Shown: positions 37,701 to 48,811, numbered from the stretch's first letter. The stretch is DNA of 64,000 nucleotides from Raffaelea ambrosiae (GCA_002778195.1 PCDI01000006.1:1803950-1867949); one strand, 5' to 3'. The notes: generated by a model from the letters alone, not told the origin. Numbers and translations are program-made.

Positions 37701-40700
37701 GGGGGGTTGAGTAGTTTTCCCTTGTCTTTGTTTACATGCCATTGCCGTGCGTGCATGTGTGCATGCACGCATGCACGCATGCATGTCTGCTTGTTTCCTT
37801 GCCGTTTGCCCCATTCTGGACGTTTGTTTGCCTCCACCGCTTCGTGTTCTTCGCGTTTGTCCCTGGCTTGTCCAGGCTTGTCCTCTCCACCGTAGCATTG
37901 GAGCTGCAGCTTCCAGGACCTGAGCTGCATCATCACGACGCAACGACGTAGCCATGGCAAGCGCCCCCCCTCCAGGCCGCGTCTACTAGTATTGACTCGT
38001 ATGTACAAGGTATGAGCACTCTCGTACATCGTAGTTCGACAGGATATGGGCACATACTACTGGCCTAGAGCGTGTGTCTGAGTGGACGAACCAAACTTTG
38101 CTTGCTCCTGGAGCAAAAAACCCAAACAAGTCACATCACTGCGTGTAAATGCTGCAGGTTCCGTTCGTTGTGGACTTGTTGTGTGGCCACCGCTACCCAC
38201 AATCGGTATCGACATCGTACATCGTATCTTGTTTTCCTCGCCGCCGCCGCCGCCGCCGCCCCCCCTTGGGACGTGGTATTTGCCGGGCCGGGTAGCATAA
38301 ACGAGTGTAGAACAAGCGAATATCAGAGACTGTGTAGAACAGTACTTTTTTACGAGCTCGTGACGACGTATTAGGATACTATAGTCCATAGCAATATCGA
38401 CCGCATCTTGAGAGGCAACTAACTACATAGTATCTTTACACAATGGACTATCGAGCTTGTCAGACTATTGAATCCTGGCTGTCCATCTCGACGTAGCAAT
38501 GGGAAGGGGAACAGAGGGGACTGGCAATAAGACCACATGCCTACATAGTCGTAGCCTCATTTTGTCCTGGTTTTTGTTCCTGGCTTTGCCGTTTGCCTGC
38601 CGTTCGCTTGTTAGTGGGCCAGAATGAGGAAGGAGATTTCGGCTGTGCAGCGAAGATCATTGCCACCGGCTGGACGACCAAGATGGCCAAGATGGCGAGC
38701 AGGATGGAGAAGAAGAAAAAAAAGAGAATAACAAACCAAAATATAAAATATACTATGCAAAATAAAATAAAATAAAATACTTTGACATACAAGAGACGGT
38801 GTCCATTCAAGGCTAGACCAGCAGAGAGAGACGACGTGAGAAGAAAAAAAAGAGGCCTGAACTGTGACTAGGTCTCCCAGAAGGGAATGGACTCATGAGA
38901 TCGTACCGTGCATGGTTGCAGCAGTAGGGGAAAAAACCTCAACGGTTGTGGCCCTCTTTCCCACACACATCCCTACAAGCCGCCCGCGTGCTATAGCCGG
39001 CTAGCTCTTTCGGTTGTTGTTGCTGTTGCTGTTGCTGTTGCTGTTGTCCTTCTTCTTCTTCGTCTTCTTTTCTGAATGCCCGTTTTCTCTATTTCTTTTC
39101 TTTCTTGAAAAAGTTCTTCTTAGCGGCATTGTGCGTTGTGCCATCTGCCCTGGTCGGCCGTTGATGTTGCATTGTGCCTCTTGTACATGGCTCTTCTTTT
39201 TGGTTCTATTTATCATCCCGCGTCTCTTTTTTCTGTGGTGATGTTGCACTTGATGGCACACACAATTTTCCATCTCCAGATGCGCACACACCCCCCCCTC
39301 CAGTCCACCTTTTTTAGACGCGGTGCCTTTCAGTACCAAAGAATGCCTCAGAACTATATGCCTTTAGACTCTTGTACATGGCCATTAATCTGGCCATTGT
39401 CATCCTTTGCGGTCCAGATGGGGAATAGAGAGAAAATAAGCAAAGGGAAATAAACAGAAACGAGACATGAGCAAAACAAGGAAGCCATGCAGAGGACTTG
39501 TTCAAAAAATCGGTCAAAAATGTGCAAAAAATCATCACTGGAAATGGAGCTACTAGTTATAGTAAAGTGCTCTTAAAGCTTTACGCAAACATGACCAAGC
39601 CACGATAGTAGCCTTCTCGCCACCGTCGCCGTTGTGACCACAGTGGAGTCGTGATGGCTCTCGAGTCTTGGATGAGAACGGCCAGGCCAAGAACGAACAA
39701 GCACAAGCCGGGCAAGAAGAAGGGGCAGACCATGGCAGGGGTTGGCCATGCCGTCCCTTGATACCCTTCGACGGTTGGGTTGATATCCGTAGACGCGAAG
39801 AACGGGGGGATATCCCGGATAATACACTTTATCTCTCTATCGTCTGCTTGTTTTGATTTGATTGCTTGCCATCATACACCGTACTTCCTTTCGACTGTGC
39901 CGTTCATTGCTTTTTCTTTCTTTTTTTTTTCTTTTTTTTTCCTTCTTCTTTTTTTTTGATTGTAGCTCAGCACGCGAATGACGACTGCCTTGTTGAACCG
40001 CCATCCAACAGTCAAAAAGAAAGATCTCGCGTATGGCAGCTAGGCAATCTTGCTGGTGGTCCATCCACCCACCATTTCATTCCATGGCCAGCCACATACC
40101 ACCGTAGGGGAACACAGACCAGATGAACAGGGCACGCCCCGGGTAGCATCGTCTGGTCTCCGCCCCTCCCCTCCAGAGGCAAGCCGTACGAAGGACACGA
40201 AATACTGGGTTGGGAATCCATCGGACCAGACAGCCGAGCGAGACAACCGAACCGGACAACTGGCGAGTACGACGCGACATGACTTGAACAACCGAAGAGG
40301 CACAGTGGGAGCGAGAGACAGAAAGGAAGAGGACTCCCCAAAACCACCCCCTTGCAGGGGCGAACCAGGAAAGCACATAATACAACGTACATGTAAAGCC
40401 AAAAACAGAAACAAGTAAACGGCCACAAGGCCGCCAACAACAACAGAAAGGAAAGTCCTCGACGAGGAGGCTCAACAGCAACCCCAACGGTCGGACGAGG
40501 AGAAGAAGAAGAAGAAAAGGGCAGAATAAAGAAGAATAAAGAAGAATAAAGAAGAAAGAAGAATAAAGAAAGAAAGAAAAGACAAAACACAAGAACCAAA
40601 CAACTCCTCGACAAGTCTTTTTTCCCACTTCCTGGTTTGATCCCATTTTCTCCTTTGCTAAATCGCTTTCTCTATTTACCAACTATCATTCTCTAGATTG

Positions 40701-40867
40701 TCATTCCACGAACGAGGCGACGACACAAGTACCCTCTCTCTCTCTTTTCCCCTTTCAGAAGGCCTCTGCTGCCCTTCAGTGACCACCCAACGACGTGGAC
40801 CCGCGCGTGTGGTGCAATATCTGGCGGATTGATATACCCTAAAGAGGGAGAGCAGACCCGAGAGGGG

Positions 40868-40955
40868 GGTGGTGCTTGTGGTGCTTGTGGTGCTTGTGGT
40901 GTTTCTTTGTGGGCTGTGGTTCTGTGGTTCTGTGGTTCTGTGGTTCCGTGGTGCT
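40868..40955. repeat. Two adjacent short minisatellites
   Basis: GTGGTGCTT occurs three times, then TTCTGTGGT-like units occur four times, separated by about 20 bp. Confidence 0.85.
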
Positions 40956-41620
40956 TACTGTGTATGTCTGCCGACAAGGCCATGCTACCGACCGCAACAA
41001 CGGGAAGCAAAAAGCAGCCATCCTGCTCCCTGCCAGCACGACAATCCAAGTGGAAACCCCAATTACGGCCGCACACGCACGCACACACAAACACGGCTAC
41101 GGCCACGAGCACATATATACCAGGGGAGTCCGATATAAGCCAGAACCGATAGGATGGTTAGAGCAGTGGAGGAGGAGGAGGAGGAGGGATACAATGGGCA
41201 TTATTATTAGGAGAGGACTGGGAGACAGAGAAAGGGGGTGGGTGGCCAGGAAGGAAGAGAGAGCGAAGAAGGGAGGAGGAAGCAAAACGAGACAGCAAAG
41301 AGTGAGACTGCGCAGAAGTCATTGTACAAAGTAGTCCTATGGCAGCTGTGCGATGGCGACGAAAACGAAGGGAGTGAGATGGTGGCCGTCCTCTGTGTGC
41401 TGTGTGTAGTGAAAATACTATGCAGCCAATACTATGCAGCCAATGCTATGGTATGTCCTGCCCTGCCTCCTCGCCAACCGGTATCTTCTTGCAGTGTCGT
41501 CCTCTTCGTCTGCTCTCCTACCACCCTCTTCTGGCCTCCTCGCCTGCCCTCCTACCACCCTCTTCTGTCCTCCTTACCTCCTGTCGTCCTCCTCGACGAG
41601 CCCATACAGAGTACCCCCCC

Positions 41621-41695
41621 NNNNNNNNNNNNNNNNNNNNNNNNNNNNNNNNNNNNNNNNNNNNNNNNNNNNNNNNNNNNNNNNNNNNNNNNNNN
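41621..41695. other. Assembly gap of 75 N
   Basis: An unresolved run of N follows seven C and precedes CCCGGG-like sequence, so it probably reflects failure to read through a C homopolymer. Open frames drawn across it are meaningless. Confidence 0.99.
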
Positions 41696-42740
41696 CCCGG
41701 GACATGCCCGGACAGACACACCTCGCCCGATGCTCCCTCCCATGGGATTCGCCCTCTTGTCCTCTCGCTCGCCTCCTTCCTGTCCCGTCTGTGTGGATAT
41801 ACAATGGGAAAGAGAAACATGGACACGCCACCCCCCCTCCTCGTCCTCCTCCACCACGACCACCCCCCTCCCTACCGGCCAACCCCCTTTAATCGTAAGA
41901 TGCTTCTCTTTGGCCAAGGGGGCAACTGGATGGCGGGGAAGAAACAAGGAGGAGAAGCAAGAAAGAATAAGCACAAAAAGATGGAAGGAGAAGAAGATTA
42001 CGGGACAAGCGGGGAGGAGGTGTGGGCGGGCCATGGATCCCGGACCTTTGCTCTGTTTCTCTTCTGCGCAAACAAAACATTGAAGAAAGCTCTATTAGCT
42101 ACTATTACTATGTACTGTGGTATGTACGTACTCTCTTTCTATGGACGTATTGTGGCTCTGGAAACACTGGTGGCTCCCTGCATGTTGCAGATGGGTGACG
42201 ACGGGGTCCTCTCCGACCCCCCCCCCCCTGGCCTGGATGGACCTTCGGCTGCCCCCCCCCCCCCTTCCTCTTCTGGCTCCTCACACTGCCCCCTCCTCTC
42301 TCTCTCTCTTCCTTCTTCTTTGACGTCGTCCTGTCAGTCACCCACCCCCTCGCGTCTCGTTCCCGTCCCTTAGCCCCCCCCCCCTATTTCTCTTTTTGAC
42401 AGGTTCCAACTACATGCAGGAGACGACGTTCAGGATCTAGGATGCCCATGTTAAGAGAGAGAGCCCTGCCGGAGGCTGCACGCGCGACTAGTATTTGCCT
42501 CGAAACTCTTGCCTCTCTGGTCTCTGTCCCAGTGCCGCAGCTGTCATCCGGGATGCAGGGAGGAACGCAAGGGGGTTGAAGAAGAAGCACAGGAGGGTGG
42601 CTGGTTTCTGCAAGATATGATTTTTTATTCTCCTAAGCATCTGCCGTCGATACCTTGTTTTTGTGAATGCGTCTGTTTATCTTTTGGTTCCTGTTCTTTT
42701 GATTCTTTTGATACTGATTGCATTCTCTTGATTCTTGTTT

Positions 42741-42890
42741 TATTCTTGCTTATTCTTGTTTATTCTTGTTTATTCTTATTTATTCTTGTTTATTCTTATT
42801 TATTCTTATTTATTCCTGTTTATTCTTATTTATTCCTGTTTATTCTTGTTTATTCTTATTTATTCTGATTTATCCTTATTTATTCTTATT
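42741..42890. repeat. 10-bp minisatellite, unit TATTCTTGTT, 15 copies
   Basis: Fifteen units follow each other at an exact 10-bp period; differences are single-base (TATTCTTATT, TATTCCTGTT, TATTCTGATT, TATCCTTATT). The array is AT-rich within GC-richer surroundings. Confidence 0.97.
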
Positions 42891-43301
42891 TTATTCTTTT
42901 TGCGACACCGGCATGGATGCCTTTTTGTGCAAGGATACACACCGTACATAAAATCATCTCTTATTCGTATAGCCCAGTCCCCAGATGTGCATATGCGTGC
43001 AGCTGTGAACGGTCACAAGGCAAGGATGACCAGTGCTATGTGTATCTGTATGGCGAGCCAAATAAGAAAAACATGGCCCAAGCAGCACAAGAGACGAGAG
43101 CAAGAGAGAGGGACAAATGCACAGTCCTTTTTCTTTTTGTTTCGTCTCCTCCGCTCACGGGCTTGTTGCGACGCTGCAACGGTGGCTTTGGATGCTGCTT
43201 TCTCTTTGCAGCTTGCTGGCTGTGCTTGCGGCCCTTTGCATTCTGTTTGTTTGCTTGCTTGCTCATGATGTCTGTTACGATTGCTGATATTGTATTTTCT
43301 C

Positions 43302-43507
43302 CCTCGTCTGCTTCCTCGTCTGCTTCCTCGTCTGCTTCCTCGTCTGCTTCCTTGTCTGCTTCTAGTCTGCTTCTTGTCTGCTTCTAGTCTGCTCCTCGTC
43401 TGCTCCCCGTCTGCTCCTCGTCTGCTCCTCGTCTGCTTCTCATCTGCTCCTCGTCTGCTTCTCATCTGCTCCTCGTCTGCTTCTCATCTGCTTCTCGTCT
43501 GCTTTCC
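43302..43507. repeat. 11-12 bp minisatellite, unit CTCGTCTGCTTC
   Basis: About four 12-bp units are followed by about fourteen 11-bp units such as CTGCTCCTCGT and CTGCTTCTCAT. The change of unit length within one array suggests two expansion steps. Confidence 0.95.
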
Positions 43508-44441
43508 TCGCCTGCTCCCTCTGCCCATTCGCGTGCCATACGGCAAAAAGCAAGCACGGTTGAACTTGGCATGCAGACGCGAGTAGATATCGGCAGCTCT
43601 GTGGTCGGATCACACTTTCCCCCTTGTCCAGGTCTCCTACTTTTTGGTACACTACTGCTGCTGCAGCTACTGTTTCCTAGGAAAAGGCCCGTCGTCCAAA
43701 TACACCCCCCCCTCGCTGTACATGGCGACATCGTGGCCGATCCGGAAGACAGGAATAGAGACCGAGAAAAACAAACTCGAAAAGGGGGATGAGAGATGGA
43801 GAAGACAGGGGGTGGACGATGTAGGAGCAGGAGGGGAGAGGGAAGGGAGCAAAATGCTAAGAAAAGAAACAAGAGAAACACAGCGGCAGACTATTGCTTC
43901 GACGATGGACAGGAATAAGGGAGAAAAAAAAGGGGGCGATGGAGTCCCAAACCGCCAAAAGGCAACATCAAAGGGCTACATCGGGGCCAGCTTTGGCCTC
44001 GAAACGAAGGGGACCACCGTTCGGATATTGAGCTTCTTTTTTGGTTTTGTTTCTTTTTTCTCTTTCTTTTTTTTTTCTTACGGTGTACTTCGCTTGCTCG
44101 GCTTCTTCCGAGATGTTCTTTTGCCGCCGTTGGCCCTCTCTACCTGTACGCTGTCCTGCTCGTGGTTTGGGGTTTTTCTTTTCTTTTTTTGGTCCACAGT
44201 TCTCGTTACGCGACTCCATTTTGCTCAGTTCGTGATGTTGCCATTGGGAGTGTTTGTTTGTTTCTTTCCCCTGTCCTCTTCCTTCTCTTCCTCCTCCGCC
44301 TCGTATGAACGTAGCAATACGGCCTGCCGGCCTTCTCTGCCGGCCAACGGCACCACCCCCCTTTTCTCATTACGAGGTTTCGGCAGTTTCGAGTGTGATA
44401 TCATCAATCAATAAAGCGGGATCAAGAACGGGGTGATCTTG

Positions 44442-44464
44442 GGGGGGGGGGGGGGGGGGGGGGG
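44442..44464. repeat. Homopolymer G23
   Basis: Twenty-three consecutive G, the longest G/C homopolymer in the window. It is able to form G-quadruplex structures and its length is probably inexact. Confidence 0.85.
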
Positions 44465-44840
44465 TTGGCTCTTTTTCCTTCTCCTTTCTTCTCGCGTCCT
44501 CCTCTCTTCCGTAGGATGTGTCTACGCAGCAACGCGTGAGGATACCCCATTTCCAGTTTCAACAAGACAAGAAAAAGGTCGTACTATTGCAATGTAAAAC
44601 CGGCCCAGCCGTGGTGGACAGGTTCCTCTTCGCTTCGGCTGGATCGTGGGTTTTGGTCTGATTTAATTTGATTTTTTTGATTTTTTGATGATTTTTTCGG
44701 GGATGCCATCTCGTCTGCATCCTTTCTTCTTGGTCGGAAGCACCCTGACTACCCCCTAAACGCGTCTCTGGCTTGCTTCCTGCTCATGTTCTTTGTCTGC
44801 CCCCCCGAGCATTCTTGCACTTTGGCCGTGTTCTTGGTCC

Positions 44841-44870
44841 GGTCTGGTCTGGTCTGGTCTGGTCTGGTCT
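44841..44870. repeat. (GGTCT)6 pentanucleotide repeat
   Basis: Six perfect GGTCT units with partial units at both ends. Confidence 0.95.
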
Positions 44871-45604
44871 GGTATGGCCTGCTTTCAACCCACTCACACT
44901 CGCCCGTATTCCTGCTCGCCACCCATTCAAGCGTTCAGACACACGCGCGCACACGCACACACGCACACACATGCAGACACATCACGCACACCCTACCAAC
45001 CCCCCTTTTTTGGCGTGGCCATCTTGGCCCGTCTTTGCTTCTTTTCGCCTCTTTTCGTCTTACGTTACATATCACACGCACGCCAACAAGGACGGCCGCA
45101 GCGTTGCGTTGGTTTTGGCGTACCTTTTGCGTTCCGTTTGTTTGGATTTTTCTGTTTGTTTGCCCGCTGCGAGAGAATTGTTGGGGAAGGGAGGGAGGGC
45201 CGTTCTTCCGGGTCGTTTTGAATGTTGGGCCAGTCCTGGAAGATGGAAGATGGAAATGGACATAACCAGTGAGCTGCTGTATATGGCAGAGGCAGGCGGC
45301 AGAGAGCCAAAGATAAGGCGGCACTGGACGACCCCGATCGGCCGTCTGTGTCTGTCCTTCTCTTGCTATACCGCGCCACCTATAGTCCACTCCCGTGAGA
45401 CGCTCCCGTTGGGACAGCCTGGTATAGTGTCTGGTAATAAGACACAGCACGACCTTCTGTCCAGGCTCACCCGGGCTTTTGGGACGACGGCTGCTTGTTC
45501 TCATGTCTGCTCGGTAGTTGGCATCTTTCAGTCCGCCCGTCTCTTTGCAGGGAAACCGAGCCCGCATTTTCAGTGGTTCTCTGGTGGCTCTCCTTGGTTC
45601 TGCC

Positions 45605-45689
45605 TGTAGCCGTAGTCGTAGCCGTAGCCGCAGCCGTAGTTGTAGCCACAGTTGTAGTCGCAGTAGTAGCTATAGTTGTAGCTCTAGCT
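45605..45689. repeat. Hexanucleotide repeat, unit GTAGYC/GTAGTN
   Basis: About fourteen 6-bp units beginning GTAG, CTAG or GCAG. Variation falls mostly at the last two positions of each unit. Confidence 0.9.
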
Positions 45690-46375
45690 GTCTGTTGGTC
45701 TTGTGGTGCTACTGTCCGGTAGCGTCCAGCGTAACATGCTCGTGGTCGATGGATGCTCGGAGGGAAGGGAACAGGCATCGTCAACCACATGGTGGTAGAA
45801 GAGAGTTGCGTTGCTGCTTGACAGTCGCCAATGTGGCGCTGGCGGGAAGGGAAAAACAAACCAAACGAAGCATCGCATCCGGCGTGCCGACAAGCAGGCG
45901 GCGAAGGAAGAATGACACGCAAACTCTGTCGGCAGAAGAGGATGGCTTTAAGCGCCGTCACTGTTCTCTGTCTCTCTATATATGGATGCATGTGTGCATA
46001 GCTATAGATTATATATATACGACGTTGGTATGATCCGTGGAATCCTCGAAACCTAGAAAAGATGGCGTCTTCGCTGCTCTGATGTCCAGAGGATTGTGAC
46101 CGTCGTGATGCTCGCGGTTTGAAGCCAAAGAAACGAAACAAGAAACCAAACCAAACAAGGCAGAACAAAAACACAACAGCCAAACAAAACAAAACAAAAC
46201 AACGACAAACGAATAGGCATCGACAAATAGCACGATAGGCAGACAAAGACGGAACTCAAGAAAAGAAAGGGAAAGAAAACGCAGGCAAAAACAGCACGAC
46301 TCGATCTGTCGTCCAGTGCTTCGAAAATCACCACCGACCTCTTCCTACGCCACCGTCTAGCCGACAGAGCCAGTC

Positions 46376-48811
46376 CTAGTCAAGCAGCACCCATTGCACG
46401 CCCTCGTCACCATCATCATCACTGTCGAATCCATCTCCGGCCTGTCCTCCCCTGTCCTGCTGAGCCGCCCCAACTCTGGCTCCCCGCCCCCGCCCGCGCC
46501 CTCGTCCTCTGCCTCTTCCTCGACCACCACCCGCATTGGCACCGGCTGCCAGACCTCCTCGTCCTCGCCCCTGACCGCGACCCGGAAACGGACCGACCCC
46601 TTGTCCAGCAGCAGCAGCCTGGCCTCTGTGTACATGGTTGTTTTGATTGTTGTGGTTCCGTGCTGGGCCGGCCCCGGCAGCAAGAGGAGGGCCAATACCG
46701 GGGACTGGAGGAGGAGCAGGAGGAGCCGCAAGGGCGATTCGAAGAACAAGCGGCGCTTCAAGAGCAGCACCGACCTGACGAGCAGCACCAGCAGCACCAG
46801 CAGCACCAGCAGCACCAGCAGCACCAGCAGCACCGGCAGCACCAGCATGGGCACCTGCGGCTTGGTCTAGCTGTTGTTGCCGATCCCGCCGGGCCTGACG
46901 GGCCTCCCGTTCCCGGGCATCCGCAGCAGCAACAGCATCACCATCATCAGCAGGTACGACAGCAACAGGAGCTACAGGAACAACAGGAGCAGCAGCAGCA
47001 GCAGCAGGAACAGCCGGACCTCCGTCAAACCCCATGTTGCCCTCTCCCTCGTCGCCAAACTGCAGCTCCCACAGCCGGTTGAAGCAGCCCGTGACCGATC
47101 CGTCGGGCGCCTGACCAAAGTGGCGGTACGGGTTCGACGGGTCGAGCCAGGTCGAGCAGAGATAGCAAAAGTGCGTCTGGCAGCGGAAGCAGATCATGTG
47201 GTTGCAGCCCTTGGTCTTCTGGCACGGCGCCGCACACGTCGGGCAGGGCGACGTGTGCAGAGCCAGATACTCCAGCGACGCTCTCTCTTCCTCGCTCAGG
47301 ATCGACTTGTCGCGCGGAATGCAGTTGACAAAGTCGCCGTGCCACGAGAGATAGCACAGGCTGCAGAAAGCAAAGCCGCACTCTTCGCAGATGGCCAGGC
47401 GGTTTCTGAGTCTACGAGCAGCGGCTTTCTTGTCGTTTCTGTCGTTTTTGTCGTTTTTTCTGCTTTTTGAGGATGGGTTTCCGTTGCTGCTGCTGTTGCT
47501 GCTGCTGTTGTTCCCTCTCGTTCTCCCTTGGCCGTCATCATCATCGTCGTCGCCGCTCTCGTCGCTGCTCTCGGTATCGGCATCGCTGTCGTAGAGTTCA
47601 AAGCCATCCGGCTTCCTGTGCTTCTTGGATCGGGCCGCGCCGTTGCACCAAGAACGTGGACAGTAGACCGTGTTCTTGTCCGACTCCAGCTTCGTCTTGT
47701 ATTTCAGCTCGACGTAGCGCTTCACCATGTCCTCGTCGATGGGGATCTGGAGCAGCTCGCCCGGGCTGATGGACACGAGTTTGGGCTTCCTGTGCGTCTT
47801 GCCGTTGGCGGCCATGGCCGTCTCGCGCTTCTTTGCACAGTTGGGCTCAAGGCAGCGGACAGAAGCCAGGTCGCCCTCCATGATGGCGTTGTTGTAGAAG
47901 TCCCGGAGACACTCGACACAGAAGACGTGGCCGCAGTCTTGCATTTGATGGCAGACTGCCCCTTTCTTGGGGTCTGCGAGAGAGTCAGCGGCAACGTAAG
48001 AACAAGTGACCGAGCTCAAAGCCCAGCGAAGGAGGATTCGCGAATTCACGAGACGAGACCAGAGACGAGAGACGAATACAGGACAAAAGACAAGGGATAA
48101 GAAAGCAAACAACAAAAAAAAAACAAAAAAACAAAAGACCAGAACAGCCGGCAACAGACTTGAAAAACACAGTAAAACACACGAGGAGAAATAGCACATA
48201 CCCAAGCAAATGCCACAGGGAAATGTCAGCTTGTCAAAAGCCGCCTTCTTGGCCTTGACGTCGTAGTCCAGCACCGAAACCCGATGCCGCAGGTCCAGCT
48301 CAAGGACGCCATCGCTGCCCGCGATGCCAAAGACATCGTCCTCTGCCGATTGCTGAATGTGGTCGATGTAGTTGAACACCACCTGGTCGTGGCCCAGCTC
48401 CTCCCAGAGCCGCGCTGCGTCCTGCTCGAGACGGGCGCGCACGGCCGAGGGCAGCCATGGCGGCGACGTCGAGACGACCGCCCGCGGCGGCCGTTCTTCG
48501 GGGTAGCCCAGAGGCAGCGACACCCGCAGCTGGACAGACGGCAGATAGGACAGCTCCTGCGTGTCAATAGCAGCAGCCCGGGGTCCTGCCAATCCCGGTG
48601 GCAGTCCTCCGGCCAGAGGTGGTGCCGGTGCTGCTGGTGCGGCCAGCGCCGGGAAAGCAACCGTCACGGGCTTGCTTGGATGCACCGGGATGTCCAGCGA
48701 GACGGTGAAGCTGTCATGCTCGTCAACAACAATCTCGGGAAAGATGGCTTCCAGGGTCTCCAGCTCGGCCACACGCTGGTCGTCAGACTCGCTAGCCTCC
48801 GCGTCCTCCAT
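46376..48811 (-). CDS. RWD-RING-IBR-RING (RBR) E3 ubiquitin ligase, RNF14/Itt1-like
   Basis: Model: exon 1 48811-48202, intron 47974-48201 (donor GTATGT, acceptor CAG), exon 2 47973-46376, giving 735 aa. It transfers ubiquitin from an E2 through its own catalytic cysteine. An RWD domain covers about 10-150 (ELETLEAIFPE at the start). RING1 begins CGIC just before the intron and continues CHQMQDCGHVFCVECL (about 211-225). The IBR region carries YCPRSWC and, after a Ser/Asp/Asn-rich insert of about 70 residues, CEECGFAFCSLCYLSWHGDFVNC. RING2 reads CPTCAAPCQKTKGCNHMICF, with the cysteine of KGCNHM (about residue 460) in the catalytic position. The C-terminal third is low complexity: Ala/Gly repeats, a Gly-Arg stretch (GRGRGRGR) and an acidic end. 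RWD plus RBR places it with RNF14 and yeast Itt1, linked to translation quality control; substrates here are unknown. The RGG-like tail is extra relative to what I recall for the family. The intron is in frame and stopless. Confidence 0.93.
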   Translation of the reverse strand: MEDAEASESDDQRVAELETLEAIFPEIVVDEHDSFTVSLDIPVHPSKPVTVAFPALAAPAAPAPPLAGGLPPGLAGPRAAAIDTQELSYLPSVQLRVSLPLGYPEERPPRAVVSTSPPWLPSAVRARLEQDAARLWEELGHDQVVFNYIDHIQQSAEDDVFGIAGSDGVLELDLRHRVSVLDYDVKAKKAAFDKLTFPCGICLGMCYFSSCVLLCFSSLLPAVLVFCFFVFFLLFAFLSLVFCPVFVSRLWSRLVNSRILLRWALSSVTCSYVAADSLADPKKGAVCHQMQDCGHVFCVECLRDFYNNAIMEGDLASVRCLEPNCAKKRETAMAANGKTHRKPKLVSISPGELLQIPIDEDMVKRYVELKYKTKLESDKNTVYCPRSWCNGAARSKKHRKPDGFELYDSDADTESSDESGDDDDDDGQGRTRGNNSSSNSSSNGNPSSKSRKNDKNDRNDKKAAARRLRNRLAICEECGFAFCSLCYLSWHGDFVNCIPRDKSILSEEERASLEYLALHTSPCPTCAAPCQKTKGCNHMICFRCQTHFCYLCSTWLDPSNPYRHFGQAPDGSVTGCFNRLWELQFGDEGEGNMGFDGGPAVPAAAAAAPVVPVAPVAVVPADDGDAVAAADAREREARQARRDRQQQLDQAAGAHAGAAGAAGAAGAAGAAGAAGAARQVGAALEAPLVLRIALAAPPAPPPVPGIGPPLAAGAGPARNHNNQNNHVHRGQAAAAGQGVGPFPGRGQGRGRGGLAAGANAGGGRGRGRGRGRGRGRGARVGAAQQDRGGQAGDGFDSDDDGDEGVQWVLLD

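Larger units (their letters stand above)
34001..41620. other. Gene-free region, part 3
   Basis: No supportable gene. One ambiguous base (N) lies at 34,014 after a C run. Further contents are a degenerate 43-bp repeat at 34,538-34,760, A-rich blocks at 36,301-36,345 and about 36,580-36,602, a TTGCTG repeat near 39,013-39,050, an AGAATAAAGA-type repeat near 40,525-40,575, GTGGTGCTT and TTCTGTGGT repeats at about 40,868-40,955, and a 14-bp ATACTATGCAGCCA duplication at about 41,415-41,443. Confidence 0.6.
41696..46375. other. Gene-free region, part 4 (downstream of the RBR ligase gene)
   Basis: No supportable gene. It holds the 10-bp TATTCTTGTT array, the CTGCTYCTCGT array, a G23 homopolymer, a GGTCT pentanucleotide repeat and a GTAGYC hexanucleotide repeat. 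The last 300 bp before 46,376 are the 3' side of the minus-strand RBR gene, with AAACAAAACA-rich plus-strand sequence that is T-rich in the transcript sense. Confidence 0.6.

Noticed and set aside
41238..42373. Open frames spanning the gap of N
   Set aside because: They cross 75 unknown bases, so the reading frame is not real evidence.
42741..43507. CRISPR-like arrays
   Set aside because: These are direct tandem repeats without unique spacers in a eukaryotic genome, hence minisatellites.
43644..44414. Plus-strand open frame of 256 codons
   Set aside because: Low-complexity phenylalanine-rich and lysine-rich translation of T-rich and A-rich DNA, with no domain.
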